From contig JAKCOZ010000008.1 of NCBI GenBank assembly GCA_022605955.1, forward strand, positions 18,099,583 to 18,163,582: a DNA stretch of 64,000 nucleotides, read 5' to 3'. Shown here one piece after another: positions 13,728-26,900 of this stretch (the first letter of the stretch is position 1; each line of letters opens with the position of its first letter). Under the pieces are notes generated by a model. The model was not told the DNA's origin and did not search any database. It saw only the letters and a program-made list of their open reading frames with translations. A program made the translations under genes and the position numbers. This DNA comes from Rallus limicola. Taxonomy: Eukaryota; Chordata; Aves; Gruiformes; Rallidae.

Positions 13728-13737
13728 CTATTTATAA
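13728..13737 (+). promoter_or_regulatory. Possible MEF2/TATA-like element
   Basis: ctatttataa fits the MEF2 consensus YTAWWWWTAR and could also act as a TATA box. It follows a local GC-richer segment containing a CAGCTG E-box near 13593. XIRP2 (myomaxin) is a reported MEF2A target in mammals, which makes the site worth noting. However, roughly ten or more such matches are expected by chance in AT-rich DNA of this length, and no obvious first-exon donor follows. Confidence 0.2.
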
Positions 13738-14649
13738 ACCAGTTGGAAGACTTCAGAATATCTAAAACACAGCTCTAAACTATAGTGGGTTGTCATAAAC
13801 CTAGTCTGGGAATCAAATGGGACTGAAACACTCACATGTTCACTGTTTTGCTTAGTCCTGCCCCATAGTTATCATGAATGCTACTTTTTGTTCATTCAAT
13901 CTCTTTTCCTGCTGCAGTTTCCAATATTTTCCAAGCCCTTTGCTTAATGAGAACATGAGGACTTCATATTGGAATTAGTAAAAAAGTCTTTATTACTCTG
14001 AATTTTCAAAGGACAAATACTAAGAAGGAAAAGAGACTAGGCAGCCCCTCAAATCACCACATTTGAGTTTTAAGCTTACTCATGCCAAGCAAACCGGGAG
14101 AATACTTTCTTTAGCTAGCTTTAATAACTTCTACATCTTTTCTCAGTTTGTGTCTCTATACACTGAACTCTTCCTCTTTTTTCTGCTGGAACACTGCTTG
14201 GCTTAGGGACTGGCAGTTATGTACAAAAATTATGGTCTGTACCACATTCTTCAAACAGAAGCTTGCTTTTTAAACTCCTTAATAGTTACATTGTTTTCTA
14301 ACTTCCAATTTTGATGCTATGTGGCTGACAATGCAATACAATTCTTTTACACCAAGCTTCTTTTTCCTTGATGCTATCAATATTCCTAGAAAGCTGTTAG
14401 TAAAATGCCAGTCTCCATATAAATTAAGAGACTGAAATATGTATGTGGGTGGAGGACACGTTAAAATAATATATTCATCCCTAATGGCAATGTGGGAATA
14501 ACAACTGTGCTTTGCCATTAGTCATAGCTTGGAATCACACCTATCAGCCAGTAACATTTTGCAAAACATTAAATCCCCTTTCACAATTCTACAAACATTA
14601 ACTGGTTAATCCTCAAAGTTCCCCTTCCAATGTATTACTGGTAATTAAC

Positions 14650-14676
14650 ATTCTTCCTGTTCTACACAGGAAGAAT
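14650..14676. repeat. Perfect inverted repeat, 11-bp arms, 5-nt loop
   Basis: attcttcctgt at 14650-14660 and acaggaagaat at 14666-14676 flank tctac. A further tggt/acca pairing outside an asymmetric internal loop could extend the stem slightly. There is no sign that it is a microRNA or tRNA. Confidence 0.88.
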
Positions 14677-17607
14677 CAAGACCATATTACTTGTAAAGCA
14701 TGCTACATTAGAAGGTGCGATCTGCCAGTGGCAAAGCACATCATGCAGAAAATGCTCACTGTGCTGGTAGCTAAGCTAGCTCTAAGAGAATCACATCACT
14801 GATGTCTAGAACATCTTCAGTGTCGGCCCAGGCTAAGAGGCAAAAAGACCAATGCTTTCTGAGTCTAATAATCGCACATGAAAAAATAAAGACACCAACA
14901 GTTATCCCCATGTAGAAAGAGCAGGCTGTTGCCCCCATTATCTGTAAGGTAATCACACCATTTAAGCAAATGCTAATTTCAGGAAGACTTATTTAGATAT
15001 TGATCTATTTTCTGAGTAATTGTTCATAAATTACTTGCCTAAAACTATTACTAATACATCTTTATAAGCAAAGCTTGAATTAGGCTGCTCTGATTCTGCA
15101 TACTCTTCAGTTATACCCACTGGTGTACTTCATAACTTCAGTGATAAGAACTCTGATTTCAGTGTTTTCCAAGTATATGTGGAGAATCAGCCCTTATCTA
15201 AACTGATTCCCTGGAAAACTCTGATGTTCCAAGTAAAGACCTACTTGCAAATGTCTTGTTCTGTTGCAGATACACCAGTGCCACATGTAAAAAAAAATAT
15301 TAGGTGTCTGTCGTTCTCTTCAGATGCTTATCTAAGGAAATGTACACAGAGGAAGAAAGCAGACAGAAGAAATCATTAGGAAATACACTCCACTTGTGTT
15401 CCTTTAAGCTGAAACACACTCTTTGCTGTATTCTTTTCATGTGGCAAGGTACTATTTTTCCACTGACAGACTCACTTCTCCTTCAAAGGAGCTTAATATC
15501 CTTCTCTGGCAAGTAGAAGAGTAAGCGAGGGAGTTAAGGAGGAGTGTGAGAAAAAGGTCAACAATGAGAGAAGGGAAGGAGAAAGAGTGAAAGACATGCA
15601 CAGAGCATGTCAGAGAGCATGGAGGGACTGCTTCTCTGGAAGGGAAGGTGAGCTAGGGACAAGAGCAGTAACAAGGCTGGCACAAGCACCTGCCCTGAGA
15701 GCCAGGATGTACTGTAGCAAGACCAGGTCAGGGCCAGAGATGATGGTCAGGGTCAGACATGCTCCCAATCACCCAGCAAGTCTGTAGTGATTAGGCAGGA
15801 TTCCTTGCCTGGAAACTAAAACTATTCTGAATCTATCGTGGATGATCTAATTGTGAGGTTATCTGCTATGAAACAGTAAGAAATGCTTTTCTGATTATGA
15901 TAGCCAGAAGACACAACTTCTTTACAATAGAGAAGAAGCTGGACACCCTAACACATGCTGCCATCATGCACCAATCATACAGAGAGTAACGTTTACATTG
16001 CAGGGAAAATGTAGTTCCACACACTAAGCACAGAAAGAATCTGGCCTATCACTTTCATTCTGGTTTCCTATCCCCAGAGTCAGCTTATTTTTAATAAAAG
16101 TATTAAATTTGTAAAAGCCAGGATTTTTTGTGCCTTGTTTCAAAACATATGTATCCAGAAAAATATAAGCGGATGAAGAAGCCAAAGTAAAATCCAAGAT
16201 CTCATCCTGGAATGTGGCATAACAAAATCAAGTTATCAGAATTTTTATTTGTTGACATGAAGGAAATTTAAGGAAGGAAAAAGGATGTAAAAGAGACAGT
16301 ATTTGAAATACCTACCCAAGCAGTATTCCTACTATACAGATGATCTGAAATGAAAGAACAGTAGAAAAAGACACTTTAAGAAGCTACCTAATCACATAGA
16401 CTTATACTAGACCAACAAATCTATTAGCAATACTTAATAAGAATACATAAAATGAGTTTCTTCTATGCCTAATTCTATACACACATTTCAGGCTGCCCTA
16501 AGCCTTTCATGAAACTTAATGGAATCTTTTATCTCTTTTCTATTCAATTTATTAAAAACTGGAAAGCTTAAATGTGAAAATGATGACTGCAGTTATATGA
16601 AATAAATTAGAAATACCTGTTTTTCAAATACATGCTCTAATGACCTTGACATGACATTTCTTTTTGCTGCATGATACAACTTTACTTTTACATACATAAT
16701 AACATCACTGTCTAAAGAATCATACTTTTTCAGCCTTCTTTTAAAGGCAATCTGAGTCCTTACCATTGCATTAATACAGACTTCAGGCTCCTTTAATTAT
16801 TATCTCCTTTAGACCAGAATGAAGGAAGGTATCTTGATGTATGTTTAAAGAGACCAAATAGCTTAAGAGAGCTTTTACTTGATTTCTGGTTTTAAAGGAC
16901 AGTTAAAATACACTCAAGGTACACTCAGGAGAGTATTACAGAAGCAGAGGCTGGAGAAGAGCCACTCAGCTTGATCTCAGCAGAGGTAAAATACAACTGG
17001 AGCTGGACGGAAGCATTTTACGTTGAACATGTGGGTAGATAGGCACATCCAGAAAGATAAAAGACTGAATAAGAACTAATGAGACTGCCACACATTATTT
17101 TTCCTAGGCAACGAGTACCATAGGTAAAATGTCTGAAATGCAGAAATTGTCTGCAGAAGTCATGACTCCTAGAATATTGACAGTAAATTTTTTCTCGAGA
17201 CATTTCTGTAATTTAGTGCTTATTTTGTTCTGGGGAAAGTGGGAGAGACAACAGGAACAAAGGAATATTTTATATCTGCATTGAAAATGCGTTCAATTTT
17301 CTAACCAGACATATACTTCAGCCCTATTGTTCTTTGCTGTTCACAAGAAAGCTAGCATAGGAGAGATTGTAGAATCTCACAGTACTGACAGCTGCCATCT
17401 CAACTCATTAACCAATTTTCTTTTCTTGGTCCCTATTCTCCACATTTAACAGTTCCGATTGTCCTTTTCACCTTTTTTTAAATCTCTTCACATTAAGATG
17501 TTTTCCTAAATTACATATTTTTCTCCAACTGGTACCATTTTTCCAGACAAGCTGGTTCGGCATCACTGTTTTGTACTACAATGAAACACTTTCTCTTCTT
17601 GATGCAG

Positions 17608-17712
17608 GGACAACCCTAGAGCTGACAACTGTTGGTGAAGTAAGGATGATTAATTCTGACCAGAAGAAAGAATGTTTTCCTCTCATTCCCCTGAAATTAT
17701 ATCAAGCTTGAG
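17608..17712 (+). other. Candidate noncoding exon (splice-site pair only)
   Basis: A good acceptor (ctttctcttcttgatgcag) ends at 17607, and a strong donor-like GAG/gtgagc starts at 17713. An internal alternative donor, gtaagg, starts at 17640. The open frame inside ends in TGA just before the donor, so it cannot lead in frame into the XIRP2 ATG exon; it would have to be 5' UTR. Evidence is limited to splice-like motifs. Confidence 0.2.
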
Positions 17713-19644
17713 GTGAGCTTTTTCCTTTTACTGAGTTCTTCATAAAGCAAGGACACAATCTAAAAACTTTTCTAAAAGACAAGTTTTTCAATATTGTAAT
17801 ACAGGATACGGTGTAGGGTTCAAGTTTATTACCCACATGAGATCCATAACCTATGAATACAGTACTATTAAATAATGTCATTCTTCTCATAAAGTCTATA
17901 TTTTCCAGCTGGATGCAAGTTAAAATAGTTTGATATTTATGTTCTTGTGAGAGTAAAGTGCAGATGGATGTAAAATTTGTCATGGAGCCCAGAAAAAAAA
18001 GAAGTCTCCAAGTGGCTTCTTCCTAGCACAGCAGTCACGTACAATTCAATATGCGCTCCAGAGCATTTAGTTCTTCTGAAAACAGTGTCAGCAAAATTTC
18101 TGGGTCTCTTTCATGAATATTTTAAAAATTTTAATCGGGCTGAAACGTGAATGTTCTTTAGCAAGAAGGCTGCAATTCACTGCAGAAGGATTAGCAAGCG
18201 AAGAGAACAACAGCGTGGAGCTGTAAATAAGTAGATTCTAGCAATACATTTATTGCATACTTAACTAGATCAACATTTTACTAATGGGGTTTAATATTAA
18301 GCATTCAAGGAGCCTCAAAGTCCTGACATTTTGGGGTCTCACATGGAAAACATACATGTTGCTGAAATTTCAAGCGATCTGTTGATGGTAGAGTTGAAGG
18401 ACACTGTTAGAAATCTGTACTACAATATTATTGCCTGAAGGATGTCTCTCACTTTCAACAGCTCTGGGAGCTATTTCAGAGAATTCCTGGAGTCTCTAAA
18501 AAGTGAGAGATTTTACAAAAATGAAAGCACTTTGATTTAAAAAAATAATTTCATAAAGTTTTACATAAAAGAGCACTTGTTCCACCTCAGGTGTTTAACA
18601 TAAACTCACTGCTAAGGATGTTGACAAGTCCAGCCCACAATAAGCATGCAAGTAGTGGGCTTGTGGACAGAGCATACTCTACCAGACCAGTATAAAATTA
18701 CATTTCTTAGGACTGTATGGCAGTTACTAATGTCAGCAGCATTACTAAAAATTGTTGCTGTGGCACACAGAATCTTATGATTCTTAATTTTTAACTGAAA
18801 TAAACCCCTCTTTGTGTTCAATGCCTTTTCCCCTAAGTCATATTAAAGTCAAATTTTGAATTTATGTTATGCTACCCTACAGAACCTCAAACTGAGCATT
18901 CTTTTTTCTTTAAAAGACTCTACATATAACTTGTTTTCTTCTTTTTTCTTTTATTTTACTAGTGTGATAAGTATGAAAAAGCCAGACACTACCTACCCAT
19001 TGATAAAATGGAAAACAGATATTGCAGGAAATTTTGTTCGTGCATCTCTGTCATATGAAACTAACTGAAAATGTGTTTAGCTGTCACATGCTAACAGGCA
19101 TGTTTACATTACACTGAATAGCACTGCCTGTAAAAAAGACTGGTCCCCACCCCAGATTTCACATTACAACAGTCTCATTTTATGTTTTGGGGTTTTTGAA
19201 AAAAAAAAATAAAATCAGCAAATCCCAGAAATTCCAAGGAGACTAACAACACTTTTTTCATCAGGCTCGTTACAAACAATACAGAAACAAAATCTCCAGG
19301 GTAGAGAGCTTACAATCAAACACTCTGCTCCTAGAGGATTTGGGCACACACACTGTAAGTGGCCCAACTCCTGGCAAGCCTGGCAAACAAAGTACTTATT
19401 CAGATAGATATAAATGGATTTGATTGCAGTTTCACTGAACTAATTTTAAACCACTCAAACTCTCTCCATTTAAAAGCAGAGAAGTACTGGGCTGACAAAA
19501 CTCCCAGCTTACTGACAGCCTTGCAAATATGGATGATTCAGGAGTCACTGGTAACAGAATGGCTTTAGCATGAGGTACTGGGTCCTGTACACAAGGGATG
19601 GAACAACATGCTGTATCCCCAGAATGGTTAAGTTCTTACAAGGG

Positions 19645-19716
19645 AGGATAAGGGAGTTGGATTAGATGACCTCCAGAGGTCCCTTCCAACCTTACATATT
19701 CTATGATTCTATGATA
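19645..19716 (+). mobile_element. CR1 LINE 3'-tail fragment, plus strand
   Basis: The sequence 'gttggattagatgacctcc', then 'aggtcccttccaacctta' and the terminal attctatgattctatgat repeat is the canonical CR1 3' end. Only about 70 bp remain, as in many severely 5'-truncated copies. Confidence 0.92.
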
Positions 19717-20477
19717 TGTCATTTATACCAAAACCTTCAGTTGAATACCGTATCAGTTGGCCTCCCAGACTGGCTAGATAACATACAATAAAAAACAAGA
19801 AAACAATCCTTATGGAGAAAGCCTTCTGCAACACTGAAAGTCATGTGGGGAATGACACCATCAAAAGCTGCAGCCCCCCTCAATTCTGGGACTGGGGATT
19901 CCTGTCTTGATGCACTGCTGCCTATGTGGGTAGGGGTGGCAGGTCCATAACCCATTGTGGGTTATGGTGGAAAACAAAATGTTGGCACCCTGGCATACAA
20001 TAGCAGACCCATATGTAAGTAGAAGGGCCTTCCAGATCTGATATACTGTGGGTAAACTGATGGGGATTTACCATTTAAAAATCTGGACCTCCTTGATTGC
20101 CAGTTTGGACTATGCCCCCAATAGGGCAAGCATTGTTCAAACAAATACAGTGCTAGGAGTACAGAATTCAAAATACCATATTCACCTAAAGATATTGCAT
20201 ATTAATCCCTTATCTCTCTCTTTTTAAAAGCTTTACTCTGCTATATAAGTCAGATTTTTATTTAAAAGTTGTAAGAGAAGTGGTCTGCTATATTCTCCCT
20301 GACACAATCCTCAGGTAGCCACACATCCCAGGCTGTGGACAACTTACCTGGGCAACACAATACCTTGAGCTAAAAAGAAACACATACTGTCAGAATTATT
20401 ACTCTTTCCTTATTTTCCCTGTTAGTCTCCTCTTGGAAAAGCATTCCGAATCTAAACTTTATTAGAAAAAACAGGGA
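19717..20477. other. Noncoding DNA between two CR1 fragments
   Basis: I see no gene, repeat or regulatory structure that I can support here. Confidence 0.55.
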
Positions 20478-20905
20478 AATAATTAAGGGCCTGGAGCATC
20501 TCCCCTATGAGGAAAGGCTGAGTGAGCTGGGACTGTTCAGTCTTGAGAAGGGAAGACTAAGGGGGGACCTAATTAATATTAATAAATATCTTAAGCTTGG
20601 GATGCAGGGGGAATTGGCCAGTCCCTTTTCAGTGGTCTGTGGAGACAGGACAAGGGGCAATGGCTGCAAATTAGAGCACAGGAAGTTCCACACCAACATG
20701 GGGAAGAACTTTTACACAGTGAGGGTGACAGAGCCCTGGGACAGGCTGCCCAGGGAGGTGGTGGAGTCTCCTTCTCTGGAGATATTCAAGACCCGTCTGG
20801 ACGCCTGTCTGTGCAATATGAGCTGGGGAGCTGCTTTGGCAGGGGGGCTGGACCCGATGGTCTCTCGAGGTCCCTTCCAACCCCTACGATTCTGTGATTC
20901 TGTGA
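20478..20905 (+). mobile_element. CR1 LINE fragment, plus strand
   Basis: About 430 bp of the CR1 3' region. It includes 'ctggagcatctcccctatga', 'gctgggactgttcag', 'gggacaggctgcccaggga', 'ttcaagacccgtctgga' and the end 'cgattctgtgattctgtg'. The plus-frame translation shows the LINE motif [18 protein letters not shown]. It is the best preserved CR1 in the window by eye, so it may be younger than the others. Truncated and non-autonomous. Confidence 0.95.
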
Positions 20906-23900
20906 ATTTGTAAGCATTCTGTAATATGTTTGAATGCCAACAATATTTTATTGTTCCCGTAAATAAAATAGGCACTGCGGTATGTATGCACTCCCTAAAA
21001 CAGTTAACAAGGTTTAGAAGACACACTCAAAGTACTGTTGCCACAGAATATTGCTGCTGCTTTGTACAACTTGGGAAGGCAAGGAAGAGTCACAAGAGAT
21101 AAATTAATGAGATGCACACTAAAAATTCCAATCCTGACACTAAACACTTCATGAGAGGTTTTTAAAGTTTCTTTTCAAAATAAAACGTAATGCCAGTGCC
21201 TGAAATGATGCCTCCATGCACTCTAAAACAACAGTCCTCAAATTTTAAAATTTTAAATCCTGACAGGACCACTGGCTCCATTGTGGCTACTAACATACTG
21301 CAGAAAACTTATCACTTTCTTCTAAAATATTTTTCCTGCATATGAAAGCAAATGCAGAGCAGGAGTTGAAAGCAAAAACATACCATAGACTGGCAGTAAA
21401 AATGCCAATAAGCAGATTGTGAACCTCTGCACACAAAAATGAGTTCACTCATCCAAACAATTTTAACTTGAGCCTATACAGTCACTGCACTGAGTCAGAG
21501 TCATGCATCAGGTAATTTTTTCTATTCAGAAGTTAAGAAAAAGTATCAAGAGCAATGAAGGCTTTTTTCCCCTCCTTCTTCCCCCAGCCCCCACTCCCTC
21601 AAAAAACCCAAAAGGGACAGCAGCATATTGGAGATATTTCAAAACAGAATGGGAACAATCATTGAAGACCTGGAAAAGCACTAATTTCTGAGAAAAAAAT
21701 GTAAAATACTTAGCAGCTTGTAGTCTTGCTAAATGATGAATGAGGCAATGCATAACTGGAAGCCAACAAGTACTGGGGCAGATTTAAGCAACAATGATAA
21801 TGTATTTAGAAGCTGTATTACAAGTAAAAAACTTCTGTGCAAGTAGACCAGAGAATACTCTTATGTCTTCTAATGCAGGCCCAAGACGTATACCATACCC
21901 TAGATCTACTCTCTCCTGTTATTGCAAGGGCTTCCAGAGCACATGCAGTTTCTCCCTTCCCAGCACCTTACTTATCACATAGTTATACAGAATAAATAGT
22001 TCTTTGGTGAGCTAACAAAAGCCAGTTGGCCATCATTTTGATTAGTAATCACAAAAAAAACCATGCCTTCTTAAATCAAGAGGTAAGAAGTCTTTGTTCT
22101 GCTGTATTCAAAGAAAGAATAGAGAATTTATGATTGCCTTTCTAGACAGTAAGAACATATCAGGCTTAAATGAGAGAGGAGTGTAAGCAGCTACTGAAGT
22201 TATAAATGAAACTCATTCAGAAACAATATCCTGCATCACTGCATATACTGGAAAACAGGGCCTCCATTAGAACAATGGCAGCATAACTAACATAGTGTGA
22301 CTTATGAAACTATTCAATAGGGAAGAAGGTGATAAGAGGGAAAATGCTCCATTGAGGCAGTGGTAGTTCAATCTTCAAATTTCTTTCCAAGGCAAGTTCA
22401 ATGGAATTAATAGAACAAAACCATAAGAATCTCCACACCACCATGTAGAAGGTACTCACCACAAACCTTGTTTCTTCCAGTCAGGTAGCCTCAGTAATGA
22501 TGCAAATAAAGCTAGATGCCTTTGTGCCCAAGGAAACATTCTTCTTAAGGCTGGTGGGTTTGCTCTGGTTCTAGAGAAAAAACAATTACCATTAAAACTT
22601 TTTGGAAGAAGCACTATGCATCACACAGATATGGTAAAATTTGCAATTTAATTTGGCTTAAAGACTCAGAGATAGAGACAAAACAAAGACAAATTAATCC
22701 ACATTCTTGTATTTAAATGTGTGGGGAAGTCAGTTCAAGGCAGACAATAGCCTTGCCCACAGCAGGAGGGCTGAAACTAGATGATCTTAAAACCCAACCC
22801 TTATTAAAATGTCTTACTCACATTAGTACTTCAAGTGGCACACAAACAGCCAACCTGCTTTCAAATGACATCTTACATAAAAAGCATTATACTTCTATAG
22901 GACAGATCATCTTAACAAGCATTCTGAATCAACCCGAGATTTCAGATGTACATTCCTATGTTGCAGTTGCAGTATAAGCAATATGACTATCCAAGGTCTA
23001 AATAAAATGAGGGAACAGTTGGCTTCAAAATGATAAAAAAGACTTCACTGATTTTGCAATTCTCATGGTCACATTAGCAATGAGAGCGAGCCAGTAAAAA
23101 TTACAATCTCTTCAACCATTCTTTCCTTATAAGGTCTAATCCCCTTCTGTGCTGGGACAAGACATGAAAACAGTGCACTAGAAGGGCACCACAAACTGTT
23201 CAAAGAAAAAAGAAAATATTTAATTTCTTCCCTTTACTGTTAGATTGTAATGTTGTGGGAACAACACAGATTAAAAAAAAAACTATAAATAAAAACACAA
23301 CTTATGTTTTATTTCCCAGAGTTACTCTTTAGCACTTACCTGTATCTCATCCATAAAACTGGAAATTTTATGGGAAGAGAGAGAGAGAAAACTAAATACA
23401 ACCCACCAGCAGTGACAATAGAACAAATTAATGATTTCTGTGTGCATTTCTCAGCATTGCTTGATCTATGCTTTTCATTGACTCTGAATGTCAGGATTTT
23501 CACTCGGTTTCCGGTAGCTCATCATTGTAGGGCTATAAAGTCCCAGTGAACAAGGATTCATCAGAGCTGATTTAGCTATGGCTTTTTTCTGTTCAGTTAT
23601 GTAATGTCATGTTCACTCCTTAGTAGAACTCTACCAAGTTAAAAACTACTTGTACTGCTGTTATCTTCATTTATGATGATATTTGAAACGTCTTCATTCC
23701 TTCCATTTTTCCTTCTAAAAGCTCCATTACATGCATTTGCTCCTCTGACCTGTACAACTTGTCATAATGACTCACTGAAAACTTCTTGCCTAGTTTCTTT
23801 CATAAAATTCTGTAATTTTCCGCAACCTACTGATTCTTTGTGCACATAACTGAAAACTGAACAGTACAACATGGATGCATCTGGATGCAAATATGCCAAC

Positions 23901-26900
23901 TTGAAAAAGAATATTGTGTTTCACTCTAGCCTAATTTTGACTTCAGGTGCTTCACAAAAACCATCTGGAAAGATGATGTCTCCATCCCCCTCCCCACTTA
24001 CTCAGCAGTACCTCTGAGAAAGTATCAGGAAATGCTTTGTTCTCTCTTCAGAGTTTTAGAGAGTATTAGCACTATCTCTTTCCAGGAGAAAAACATTTTA
24101 TTTCTGCTACTATTAGCAATGAAATCTCTTCCACTGTCAGAGTGAGAAGTGTAGCCCAAAGACAAAATGATAGACGCAAGCAGTCACACTCAGTTCTTGA
24201 TGCAGAGGAAAAGAGATTTATTTACATGAGACACCAAATGCTGTCACCTCCTTCTGACAGTGCTCTTGCAAATCCAATGGAGACAAAGGATAGAGAGAGG
24301 TTCCTCGCAGAACACCCTGGCAGCTGATAAAGGCAGCCTGCAGTGCTGTTTCAAGTAGACCATAGAAACTGCATTTGCAAGACTGAAAAAGAAGTTAAGC
24401 GGCAGACCAAAGCCGTTCCAGGCTACTTTAAAACCTAAAATCTGTCAGCAATCCTGAATACTTAAACCTTTTAAATAACAGCTGTCTTTCCAAGTCAATT
24501 TGCCAATCCTGAGGCTACAAACCTGTCCCTTGACTAAAGTATCCTAATTCTTGCCTCAAGTCTCCACAGTAGGGCTTATCTTTGTTAAGCTTATTACTAT
24601 GGAAAGGGCTGTAGCTTTCTGAAAGATCGAGTAAAAAAAAAGTACTTAACTACAGGGATAACAGATCCAAGATGCCTTTACTTCAAGGAGATATTCTTAT
24701 CTTCAAAATAATCATGTGATATAACATTAAGCAATATTCATATAGTCACAATTATCATAACTGCACCACTGAAACCTTGATTTTCACATATGAAGGAATA
24801 TGGCAATACTACTACTAGAAGAATGGAAATAAGTTAAACAATATACTTGAATTAAATACCATTTTTCATGGGGAAAATCTGACCAGTAGTCCTTCTTCTG
24901 AGAGCCTCAGAAAGATAGCTAACATAAAAGTGAAATATTCTTATTTTACAATCCCTCAGTATGGTGGCTCCTCACTGGCTTAAATACAGTAGTATCATGT
25001 AAAAATCCATCATGCTGAAAGGAATGACATATGCCCTCTCTCCAGTCATTCTTGAGAGACATAAAGAGCAAGATTTAGGCATCCTAAATATTTTTCTGGA
25101 GGGTGAACGATTAAGCACAGTGATCTTTGCTCTCTAGAGTTAGAGGGGTGAACAGGCAATCAGCTGTTTTTAATGGATCCACTGTCCCTTGAAAACATAT
25201 AAGGGTTATTCTAAGTGAATTATAATGTTATTATTATTAACATACTTATAACTTCCTTATCAACATGCCAGCTAGCTGCAATTTTTCCATTTGAAAATAA
25301 CTGACCAATTAAGAAATTATCCAATTTGAGTGAATCACGCCATGATCCTGTGAATTTCAGCCAGACATTTAATGTTGCTGAGGCTTGCTCTGTTCACACT
25401 TTAACAAACCAATACTGCTTGCTGTGCTGATTCATATATTGTTGCCAAGATGGAGCCATAACAGTTACATGTGGCTGCAATTCAAAGCTCCCAGAACACT
25501 GGCTAAAGTGACAAGGTTATAAAATCCTTGCTTCTATCTCACTGGCATTATCTGTGTAGAAAAAAGCAGAATCCTATTCTGAAATGCATTATCTAACTCA
25601 GTAATTACTTAAACTCAAGCAACAGGTCTTTGGTGAAAACCCAACACTAAAACCTTTATATGCATGCCCTCATTCTGCAATGTATTCCCAAAGACATTTA
25701 TTAGTTGTCAATCATATACAAATATAAAAGAGATGGTACCCCAATGTAGAAAGGTAATGTACATCTCTGGATCATCTCTGAACATATGTATGAGCACTAA
25801 ATTGCTATATTAATTCCATTTATTTCATTGTAATTAAAAACTCCTGATTTCTTTTCCTGATTCTCTCTCTCTAGGAGCAAAGAGGTCTATGTAGTTTTTC
25901 TCTCCAAATTTCCCATTTACAAACAGGTTAACCAAAAAGAGCCTCTTCCAGAGGACTCAACTGTACACCAAATCTCCTCACAATGACTTCTATGAGTTAT
26001 CAACAGTGATGCAAGCAGACAGTTATCAATTCTCATTCTACACCTAGTTGTAATTATCTCTTCTGAACATTTTTGAAACATATTTTCTAAAGCAAAAGCT
26101 AAATGCCAGAAATTCTTTTGTAGCTACAGCAGTTAGACTATTCAGTTAGAAGACATTTCACATATATAGATGAGCATTATGAGCTTACAAGGACAGAACT
26201 GGGGGAGTTGGTGAGAATTATGGCAGCACTGAAATGAGATGGATGGAGCCTCAGGACAGGGATTTCATGCTCAGCAGTATCCTCCATGAGTGTTCTGAAC
26301 CTTCAGTTTAAAATACACCATGAAGCAAAGTGCCTAATTCTCTGTTGCCTTGTAGTCATTTAGCCATGATCAAACTTGAGAGGGGAAAAAATCCTGCATG
26401 GTGATTTGGCAATCTTGAGTACCAACTACAGAGGAATATAAACAACTGTCAAGGACAGGATAGAGGAGATGCTGCACCTTTCATTAAACACTAGACTGAA
26501 GCATGGGTCTTACGTCAACAACCTGCAGCACAGTAAGTTTTATTCCACTATAAGCTTTGTTACTATTTCAAAGATAGGGGGGGAAGTATTTTGTAGGTAT
26601 TTAAAGTTACATTGTTATTTTGTACATTTAATGGCCTGCAGTTTTTGAAGTAATATTGCATGCAATTTTTATGAATTACAAAACATTGTACAAAAGCAGA
26701 TACAAGAGTGTACTTAGTGGAAGAGTTCTTTAAACTATTGGACAAGGAAATTTATACTGAAACTGAGAAAAGTCTCCATTGTACTACAGAAAGACAAAAA
26801 GAAAAACAAGTGTAAATTGAAGCAAACCAATCATGGCATGCTGGAAGTTGAACACTTTTGCCCAGTTGGCCATAAGAGAGAAATATAAAGTTAGCCAAGT

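Larger units (their letters stand above)
11533..19644. other. Noncoding DNA, no gene seen
   Basis: No supportable gene. A GC-richer patch at 13540-13740 ends in a MEF2/TATA-like element at 13728-13737. A perfect hairpin lies at 14650-14676. A purine-rich patch occupies roughly 15520-15790, and a splice-bounded 105-nt segment at 17608-17712 could be a noncoding exon. The ORFs of 60-142 codons here have no recognisable domain. Confidence 0.6.

Noticed and set aside
13337..13765. 142-codon plus-strand ORF
   Set aside because: It overlaps the GC-richer patch; no recognisable motif, no exon boundaries, and a 93-codon ORF on the other strand is equally open.
20602..20913. 103-codon plus ORF and opposite 104-codon ORF
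   Set aside because: Both come from the CR1 copy at 20478-20905.
24140..24360. Possible LTR fragment (gaggaaaagagatttattta)
   Set aside because: The resemblance to avian LTR interior sequence is too short and no termini are visible.
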